A stretch of 64,000 bases of DNA from Chloroflexota bacterium. Its GTDB lineage: Bacteria > Chloroflexota > Dehalococcoidia > JACPEP01. The translations under genes and the position numbers were made by a program. This document shows positions 57,273-64,000 of the stretch, one piece after another (position 1 is the stretch's first letter; every line of letters starts with the position of its first letter). The stretch lies in the NCBI GenBank assembly GCA_016183425.1, contig JACPEP010000001.1, positions 62,001 through 126,000 on the forward strand. The letters are read 5' to 3'. Below the pieces are notes generated by a model. It was not told the DNA's origin, made no database searches, and was given only the letters and a program-made list of their open reading frames with translations.

Positions 57273-58532
57273 CTACGCCGGAAGTGCCATAGATGGGGGA
57301 ACCACAGTATTGCTGTCCAATAGCTCTTCATAGAGAGCCAGGACTTGCTCGGCGATAAGGGACCAGCTAAACCTTTCCACCCATGCCCTCCCCGCCCGGC
57401 CAAAGCTGCGCTTCAGGCTCTCGTTCCCCAACAAGAGCTCCAGCCGCTCCGCGTATGGCTCCGGGCAGTGCCACGGGATGAGATAGCCCATCTCACCATC
57501 GCGAATGGTGCTCCGAAGCCCCCCCACTCTGGCAGCCACCACGGGGGTGCCGCAGGCGAGGGCCTCCACAGCCACCATTCCAAAGCTCTCGTAGTAGGAA
57601 GGAACAACGCAGATGTCAGCGGCGCTGTAGTAGAGGGGCAATGCCTCGTGATCCACGGTACCCAGAAAAGAGACCTGGTTCTGAACGCCCAGCTCCCAGG
57701 CGATACGGCGCAAGCGTTCCGTCTCGCCGGCGCTAGCCGCGTCACCGCCCACCACCATGAGATGAAGCCCCTCTTCCTCTGACAACTGACTCACCACCCG
57801 GAGGAGAATGTCCACCCCCTTTAGTGGCTCCAGTCGCCCCACGTAGAGGAGAAGCTTTGACGCCTTGAGTCCTAGCTGACGCCGCGCTCTGTCACGGCCC
57901 ATGGGGCGAAAAAGACCCAGATCCACCCCGCATGGGATGACAGCCACCTTTTGAGACCCGGCCCAGTAGAGGTTCAACAACTGCTGTCTCTCTTCCGGGC
58001 TACAGGCCACAACCTTGTCTGCCTGAGCCACGACGCGCCTCTCCGTCTCAATACGAAGGGAACTCTCTCGCTCCCCCCATCGGGAGCGGTTCTTGGACTC
58101 CCCCAGGGTGTGAAAAGTGACCACATGGGGCACCGACCAGGCGGCGCTCACTGCCTGGCCCACCCATCCCGAAAGCCAATAGTGGCTGTGAACAATATGG
58201 TAATGGACCCCCTCCCGTCGCTGAAACTCCAGCACCCCATCCCGAAACTGGGGAAGGTACGCGTAGAGGCGCTCCTTTTCCACCGGTCCCTGCCTGCCAG
58301 CCACCACATGGATAAGGCGGCTTCCTCCCCCCAAATCCACCATGGAGGGCGCCTCCGCCTCGTGGCAGCGAGTGAAAACGTCCACCGGGATGCCTCGGCG
58401 GCCCAACTCTCGGCTCACGGCCCGCAGGTACACGTTCATACCCCCCGCCTCCCGCCCCCCGGGGCGAAGCAGAGGACAACCGTGGACGCTGATCATGGCC
58501 ACCCGAACCTTTTCGGCCACTCTAACCCCCAT
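57273..58532 (-). CDS. MshA-like GT4 glycosyltransferase
   Basis: A 419-residue GT-B retaining transferase. It starts VRVAMISVHGCPLLRPGGRE, continuing AGGMNVYLRAVSRELGRRGI: this AGGMNVY loop is characteristic of MshA (UDP-GlcNAc to inositol phosphate) and sucrose-phosphate-synthase-like relatives. Donor site: LLYVGRLEPLKGVDILLRVV, and VPSYYESFGMVAVEALACGTP. Its start overlaps the acyltransferase stop by 11 bases and PIG-L follows after 16 bases. The acceptor could be inositol phosphate, malate (BshA-like) or another molecule. Confidence 0.88.
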   Translation of the reverse strand: MGVRVAEKVRVAMISVHGCPLLRPGGREAGGMNVYLRAVSRELGRRGIPVDVFTRCHEAEAPSMVDLGGGSRLIHVVAGRQGPVEKERLYAYLPQFRDGVLEFQRREGVHYHIVHSHYWLSGWVGQAVSAAWSVPHVVTFHTLGESKNRSRWGERESSLRIETERRVVAQADKVVACSPEERQQLLNLYWAGSQKVAVIPCGVDLGLFRPMGRDRARRQLGLKASKLLLYVGRLEPLKGVDILLRVVSQLSEEEGLHLMVVGGDAASAGETERLRRIAWELGVQNQVSFLGTVDHEALPLYYSAADICVVPSYYESFGMVAVEALACGTPVVAARVGGLRSTIRDGEMGYLIPWHCPEPYAERLELLLGNESLKRSFGRAGRAWVERFSWSLIAEQVLALYEELLDSNTVVPPSMALPA

Positions 58533-59511
58533 CCCCTCGGCTCACGGTGCAGTGGTATATGGGCAAATCCCTCCCCCCCAGATGGTACTTGTAGGCTTCG
58601 GCACCCCGCAAAAAGTTGAAACGCTTCCGACCCCAAGCCACCGCCTGTTCAATACAGTAAGACTTCAATAACAGACCTACACTGAGCCAGCTATAGGCGG
58701 GGTCATAGCCACTGTTATAAAGAGCCAGCTCCTCCCCATCGTCCAGGCAAAAAGCGGCCGCCACCCGAGCTCCATCTACCTCCATGAAGAATAGCTTGAG
58801 GTAGCCCCCCTCCATGAGAGAGTGCGCCAGAACACGGAGGAAGGCTTCCCTGGCCTCCGTCAAAAACTCGTCTTTTTCCGGACGACTGAGACGGCAGAGA
58901 TAGAGAAAGTCCGCCATATCCCTTATGAGCCGATGAGAATCGGAGGCCACATAGCATCGGTAGTCAGCCTGCTGGGTTAGACGTCTCATCTTGCGTCGCA
59001 GCTCATGCCGGTCTTTCTTTCGCAGAGCGGCCAGGTATTCCTCCCAACTGGCAGGAAGCTCCAAAAGGGGGGAGACGTCCTCCTGGGCAACGTCCACCTG
59101 GTAGCCCTGGCTCTGAGCCAGAGGCACGAAATAGACGAGGGTAGGGGAAGAGTGGGGCAGGCTGGGAAGCTCCAGGCTCCGCCACTCCTTGGTTTCCAGC
59201 TTGCCCAGTAGCTCTTTGTAGAAGGTCGCCTCAGCGCCGGGGAGAACGACGAAGTCACGAAAGTCACACACGTCCTGACTGCCGATGAGGGCCAAGCTCT
59301 TATCCTCCCACATAAGGGGGGCGATGCCGATGAGCCGCGTATCATTATGGATGGAGAAGAGAGCCAGTTTTCTCCCTTGGGAGAACTCTTGCCACCACGT
59401 CCTCTGCCAAAGAGGGGTCAGGAAAACCTTCCTCTGGCCGCTGACGTCGACGAGCCCCTGCCATTCCTTCGCCAGGCCTTCAAAGCTGCCCGGAGACACG
59501 GAGAAGGTCAC
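58522..59511 (-). CDS. CelD/FemAB-type acyltransferase (BioF2-like GNAT)
   Basis: A 329-residue double-GNAT-fold protein of the Acetyltransf_6 group. Marks: FLTPLWQRTWWQEFSQGRKLALFS at the front, the AALRKKDRHELRRKMRRL basic stretch (typical of FemAB/CelD proteins), then VAAAFCLDDGEELALYNSGYDPAY and GRKRFNFLRGAEAYKYHLGG. Such enzymes transfer acyl or aminoacyl groups in exopolysaccharide or cell-wall pathways. Placed between folE and the MshA-like gene in a tight operon, it could acylate a deacetylated aminosugar, as MshD does, although it is not an MshD homologue by sequence. GTG start. Confidence 0.85.
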   Translation of the reverse strand: MTFSVSPGSFEGLAKEWQGLVDVSGQRKVFLTPLWQRTWWQEFSQGRKLALFSIHNDTRLIGIAPLMWEDKSLALIGSQDVCDFRDFVVLPGAEATFYKELLGKLETKEWRSLELPSLPHSSPTLVYFVPLAQSQGYQVDVAQEDVSPLLELPASWEEYLAALRKKDRHELRRKMRRLTQQADYRCYVASDSHRLIRDMADFLYLCRLSRPEKDEFLTEAREAFLRVLAHSLMEGGYLKLFFMEVDGARVAAAFCLDDGEELALYNSGYDPAYSWLSVGLLLKSYCIEQAVAWGRKRFNFLRGAEAYKYHLGGRDLPIYHCTVSRGDGG

Positions 59512-59512
59512 G

Positions 59513-60106
59513 CTACCTGCTTTGAATGAGAGTCAAAAACTCAGAGCGCGTTATGGCTTTGCGCCGGAACCGCCCTCGAGTGGCGGAGGTAATAACGTTG
59601 CTCCCCGGCTTTTTGACCCCCCTCATGGTCATGCATAAATGCTCCGCCTGAATGACCACCGCCACCCCGTCGGGTTGCAACGTTTCCAGAATGGTGTCAG
59701 CGATCTGAGTGGTCAGCCTCTCCTGTATCTGAGGGCGCTTGGCCAGTACCTCCACCACCCGGGCTAGCTTGCTCGCCCCCACCACCCGACCGCTGCCGTT
59801 GGGTAAGTAACCTACATGAGCTACTCCGTAAAAGGGCAGGAAGTGATGCTCACACATGGAGTAGAAGGGTATATCTTTCAGGATAACCATCTCCTGGTGC
59901 CCCTCCTCGAAGCCCACCAGCAGCTCTTCCCCGGGGTCCATGTACAGCCCCTCAAAGATCTCGCCATACATCTCGGCGATACGCTGGGGAGTGCCCGCTA
60001 GGCCCTCGCGCTGGGGGTCTTCCCCTATGGCCTCAATAATGCGGGTAACCGCTTCCTCGATCTTGGCCCCGTCCAAACCGCCCCTGACTGCCATCTGCCT
60101 CGCCAT
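59513..60106 (-). CDS. folE: GTP cyclohydrolase I
   Basis: Converts GTP to 7,8-dihydroneopterin triphosphate, the entry to folate, biopterin and some queuosine-like bases. The 197-residue protein is a canonical type I enzyme: [16 protein letters not shown] (zinc Cys and His), [36 protein letters not shown] and [20 protein letters not shown], which includes the third zinc Cys. ATG at 60106 follows AAAGGGGG; a GTG one codon earlier is the alternative. It ends 1 base before the acyltransferase start, which ties a pterin gene to the aminosugar cluster. Confidence 0.95.
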   Translation of the reverse strand: MARQMAVRGGLDGAKIEEAVTRIIEAIGEDPQREGLAGTPQRIAEMYGEIFEGLYMDPGEELLVGFEEGHQEMVILKDIPFYSMCEHHFLPFYGVAHVGYLPNGSGRVVGASKLARVVEVLAKRPQIQERLTTQIADTILETLQPDGVAVVIQAEHLCMTMRGVKKPGSNVITSATRGRFRRKAITRSEFLTLIQSR

Positions 60107-60307
60107 CACTCCCCCTTTTCCCGTCTCTGGGCATTAGCCCCCTAAGGGCAGCAAACAAAAAGGGGGCATCCAACGCTTCCCCTGGTTGGATACCACCTTC
60201 AACCCATCGCCATTCATTATAGCAAGGAGTTCAGAATAAGGTCAACGAAAATGGCCACCTATTTCACCACCACCTCAGGTATGGCGGCGGGAAGCCGTAG
60301 CCCCACC

Positions 60308-61816
60308 TCAGCCACCACCAAAGAGCCGTCCTAAACGCGGCTCCCGTCGCCGCAGCAAGAGATAGCCATCCTCATCGGCCTCGATCCCCCAAGCGGGGTC
60401 GGCGAGAAGCCCAGCCACCATCTCCTCATAATCCGCATCATCGAAGGGGTAGTTATTACCCTTCCGGTCCAGAAACAGATAATCCAGGTTCTCCATCCCT
60501 CGCATCCAGGGGAACATGAAGACGGTCTCCCGTTGAGAGAGATGGGGAACCAGGTCGCTTTGGGCCGCCACTCTAGCCTCGGGAGGCACCCGTAGGAGGA
60601 GTCGCTGGCCCACCTGGGCGTGGGGAGTAACAACGTATTGCGTCTGGTCGAAAGAGCGGGAAAAAGGCAGCGGCCCGTGGAGGTAATAGCTCAGGAAGCC
60701 GGCGGTCAAGAGCAGGCCGACCATTGCCCCTCTCACCCGAGGGCGCTGGCGGCCCTGGATAAGGACGAAAAAGAGGAGGGGAAGCAAAGGGGCGCTGTAT
60801 TGAGTGATTATCGCCGCCTGAGAGAAATCGTCCTGCAACAAGAGATAGGCAAGGCTGGGCAGGCTGACCGCCAACAGCCCTGGACTAAGAAGGGGCAGAT
60901 AGCCCAGGGGCACCAGGAGATGATGCACATACTGAAGCTTGCTGTAGTTCAGCATGAGGCCCAGGGTATAGATAGGCCGCGTAAGCACCGTTCCCAGGAT
61001 CTCTCCCTGGCTTGCCCCCAACTTAGTATAGCGCAGGGCAAAGTAGAACTTGCCACTGGGGTGAAAAGCGGGGATGACCATGGTAACCATGCTATAGGCC
61101 CAGGCGGCCCCCAGGACAAACAGACCCGCCCCCAGCCAAAGGCGTCGCTGCCCCAAGGCCAGATACAGCCCCAAGGCAGCCACTACTATCCCTATCTCTT
61201 CCTTTGCCAGCAGAGCGATGAGTAAAGCCAGGAGAAAGGGCAAATCCCTTCTTTTGAACATGAAGTAGAGGGCGAAGGAGAGAAGGGGAGCCGCCAGGGC
61301 GATCTCATGGAAGTCAAAAAGGGCAACATAAGCCACTGCAGGAGACAGAAAATAGGTCGTCCCCACCGCCAAAGAAAGCCCTGGGCCCAGCCTTTCCCGC
61401 GCCCACCAGTAGATGGGGAGGGCTGTCGCGGTGAGGGCCAGGACCTGAGTCAAAAGGAGGGCGCGGGGGTCGGGCCACACCCAGTAGAGGGGCACCAGAG
61501 CCAGGAGAAGAGGAGAAAAATGATGTCCCAAAAAGCTGGGCGAATCCACCATGATGCTGTTCTGGAACAATCGGCCTCGAGCCGAGTTCCATATCACCTG
61601 ATCGAAAATGCCCAGGTCATAGGCATGGCTGTGGAAGGCATCGTGGCGCAACACGGCCAGGATGGATACGCTGGCCATGAAGAGGACGGCCATGCCGTAG
61701 AAAAGCCCATCGGCCAGTGACTTGGGCAGTTGGAAAGAAAATCGGGGCCACAGAAGGTAGCCAACCATAGCCACCCCGAAGGAAAGGGCCAATATGAGCC
61801 CAAAGTCCGTCGCCAT
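60308..61816 (-). CDS. DUF2079 polytopic membrane protein
   Basis: A 502-residue protein of the DUF2079 family, related to GT-C glycosyltransferases but without assigned activity. About 11 hydrophobic segments; the first external loop holds HDAFHSHAYDLGIFDQVIWN (the family's Asp-rich loop, equivalent to the GT-C DxD region), followed by SPSFLGHHFSPLLLALVPLY. The C-terminal 110 residues are soluble (VGQRLLLRVPPEARVAAQSD and on). Start ATG with GGGGGAG upstream. DUF2079 proteins are common in Chloroflexota and Thermoplasmatota-type genomes. It probably transfers a sugar from a lipid carrier, but this is inference. Confidence 0.82.
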   Translation of the reverse strand: MATDFGLILALSFGVAMVGYLLWPRFSFQLPKSLADGLFYGMAVLFMASVSILAVLRHDAFHSHAYDLGIFDQVIWNSARGRLFQNSIMVDSPSFLGHHFSPLLLALVPLYWVWPDPRALLLTQVLALTATALPIYWWARERLGPGLSLAVGTTYFLSPAVAYVALFDFHEIALAAPLLSFALYFMFKRRDLPFLLALLIALLAKEEIGIVVAALGLYLALGQRRLWLGAGLFVLGAAWAYSMVTMVIPAFHPSGKFYFALRYTKLGASQGEILGTVLTRPIYTLGLMLNYSKLQYVHHLLVPLGYLPLLSPGLLAVSLPSLAYLLLQDDFSQAAIITQYSAPLLPLLFFVLIQGRQRPRVRGAMVGLLLTAGFLSYYLHGPLPFSRSFDQTQYVVTPHAQVGQRLLLRVPPEARVAAQSDLVPHLSQRETVFMFPWMRGMENLDYLFLDRKGNNYPFDDADYEEMVAGLLADPAWGIEADEDGYLLLRRREPRLGRLFGGG

Positions 61817-61890
61817 TTAACTCCCCCCACACGGAAGTTAAGAAGAGTATAGTCCTTATGAAGGGCTCTGAAAAACCCCAGGTAGCCCTT

Positions 61891-62385
61891 TTATCCCCAG
61901 CGCATTAGGGCCACCATGAGCAGCACCAGCAGGGAAAAGAGCAGGTTGAAGGAGGAGACCACCAGAGACTGACGCTGTGCCCGCCGGTACTCCTTAACCA
62001 GGCTTTCATCAGTGGATTCTTCCACCTGCGGGGGAAATTTCAGGAGCCGGGGCCCCAGATAGAAGGTATGGAGGGCGGTAAGTCCCAATACCGCCAGAAC
62101 GAAGAGCACCTTGACAGCTAGCAATATCCCATACCGGGTGGCGAACAAAGCCTCCCAGGAGGAGATGGTGTTAAGGGCATTCAGCAATCCCGTTATGATC
62201 AGCACCACCAAGCTGCCCCAGGAGAGAAGGTTGTAGCGGGCAATTATAGCTTCCGTGACCTGACGCCGCAGTCCAGCCTGAGGGATGAGCTTCAAAGGAG
62301 GCCGAAAAACAAAGATGAGAAAGATCTGGGGGCCGACCCACATAGCGGCCGCCACCAGATGGACCCAGTGTTCGATTACCGGCAA
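61891..62385 (-). CDS. CopD-like four-helix membrane protein
   Basis: A 164-residue protein with four hydrophobic segments. It begins with IEHWVHLVAAAMWVGPQIFLI (His residues in helix 1 and the W-V-G turn), then LLSWGSLVVLIITGLLNAL and GILLAVKVLFVLAVLGLTALH, which are CopD/DUF2269-like features. CopD family members transport copper or bind heme by their His. TTG start at 62385, 29 bases after purA in the same direction. The substrate is unknown. Confidence 0.7.
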   Translation of the reverse strand: MPVIEHWVHLVAAAMWVGPQIFLIFVFRPPLKLIPQAGLRRQVTEAIIARYNLLSWGSLVVLIITGLLNALNTISSWEALFATRYGILLAVKVLFVLAVLGLTALHTFYLGPRLLKFPPQVEESTDESLVKEYRRAQRQSLVVSSFNLLFSLLVLLMVALMRWG

Positions 62386-62413
62386 GCCCCACCACCCACC
62401 GACAAAGCCAGCC

Positions 62414-63751
<1,338 letters not shown>

Positions 63752-63896
63752 CTATCGTCCCCGTGCGTCTAGAGCCAGGCCGAAGTATACACCCAGGCAT
63801 CCTGCCAAGCAAGGGGGTATACTGGGTGAGTGGTGGTTGATAATCGTCATCCCCCCTTGGGGGCATCAGGCTTTCCCAAAGTGGTCTTTGACGGTC

Positions 63897-64000
63897 TCAT
63901 GCCACCACTTGGGATCGCAGCGAATCGTTCAAGAATTTCTTGGCCACATGGATGGGCACCGCCATGCCGATGTCAGGTGCGGTGACCATGGTGTTGATGC
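63897..64000 (-). CDS. C-terminal end of a probable trypsin-like serine protease (truncated by window edge)
   Basis: Only the last 33 residues are visible on the minus strand: INTMVTAPDIGMAVPIHVAK, continuing KFLNDSLRSQVVA to a TGA stop at 63897. The IN-x-M ... GMAVPIHVAKKFL arrangement is the end of the S1C catalytic domain, equivalent to GINTAI...GFAVSMTTA in HtrA-like proteases. No PDZ domain follows, so the product would be a PDZ-less relative. The rest is outside the window. Just after it lies an imperfect hairpin (GATGCCCCC/GGGGGGATGA, 63847-63867), a possible terminator. Confidence 0.55.
   Translation of the reverse strand, partial: INTMVTAPDIGMAVPIHVAKKFLNDSLRSQVVA

Noticed and set aside
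61307-61720. Plus-strand ORF within the DUF2079 gene
   Set aside because: Gln/Gly/His-rich complement of a clear membrane-protein gene; no start signals.

Overview
This 64 kb window looks like a chromosomal contig from a GC-rich (roughly 60% by eye) bacterium, most probably a member of the Chloroflexota (a Dehalococcoidia- or Anaerolineae-like lineage). This placement is an inference. It rests on a fused AccD-AccA carboxyltransferase, many Tat-type lipoprotein solute-binding proteins with Thr/Pro/Ala-rich linkers, a DUF2079 membrane protein, a MurJ/MshA-like/PIG-L gene set, frequent GTG and TTG starts, a tRNA without an encoded CCA, and no sign of lipid A or outer-membrane genes. No 16S rRNA or ribosomal protein is present to settle it.

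Layout. 1-5.3 kb: 3' end of ftsK, accDA fusion, DUF362 protein and an HtrA-type protease, all on the plus strand. 5.3-8.5 kb: ileS on the minus strand. 8.5-10.95 kb: an accessory pocket with a MazF/RHH toxin-antitoxin pair, then a 1.65 kb segment bounded by tRNA-Val(TAC) and a near-identical copy of the 3' two-thirds of that tRNA. That segment carries a RelE/RHH pair and a nuclease-like orphan. 11.1-23.4 kb: a ten-gene cell-surface glycan locus (glycoside hydrolase, GT-C transferase, two Wzy/WaaL-like proteins, UDP-glucuronate decarboxylase, LPG-synthase-like membrane protein, three GT4 transferases, methyltransferase). 23.5-26.3 kb: DUF2889 protein, MFS transporter, lipoprotein cytochrome c and two tandem small membrane proteins. 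26.6-33.6 kb: four tandem oligopeptide/nickel-type binding proteins, the third frameshifted, with no permease or ATPase beside them.

33.7-38.1 kb: PHP phosphoesterase, DUF167, and the conserved yggS-proC-yggT operon behind a TIGR03960-type radical SAM gene. 38.2-41.3 kb: AmmeMemoRadiSam genes (radical SAM enzyme, and a LigB-like domain fused to AMMECR1) with a Cys-rich orphan. 41.4-46.3 kb: a membrane-anchored TPR pair, rarA and murJ. 46.4-53.2 kb: homocitrate/Re-citrate-synthase-like enzyme, subtilase, amino-acid binding protein, GlcF-like Fe-S protein, SfsA, and a flavoprotein-TrmO fusion. 53.5-55.7 kb: triheme cytochrome and a FlgD-Ig lipoprotein. 55.7-60.1 kb, minus strand: folE, a FemAB/CelD-type acyltransferase, an MshA-like glycosyltransferase, a PIG-L deacetylase and the cytochrome assembly protein CcsA. 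60.3-64 kb: DUF2079 protein, CopD-like protein, purA and the tail of a probable serine protease.

How the parts fit. The window mixes core housekeeping (fatty acid initiation, Ile-tRNA charging, proline, purine, pterin, peptidoglycan export, chromosome segregation) with extracytoplasmic functions: surface polysaccharide, proteases, binding lipoproteins, and c-type cytochromes with their assembly factor. The most unusual pieces are the tRNA-bounded mini-island, the folE-acyltransferase-MshA-like-PIG-L cluster (a possible aminosugar-conjugate or low-molecular-weight-thiol-like pathway without a recognisable cysteine ligase), the flavodoxin-like/TrmO fusion, and the four binding proteins without transporter genes. 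No CRISPR array, transposase, integrase or rRNA was seen.
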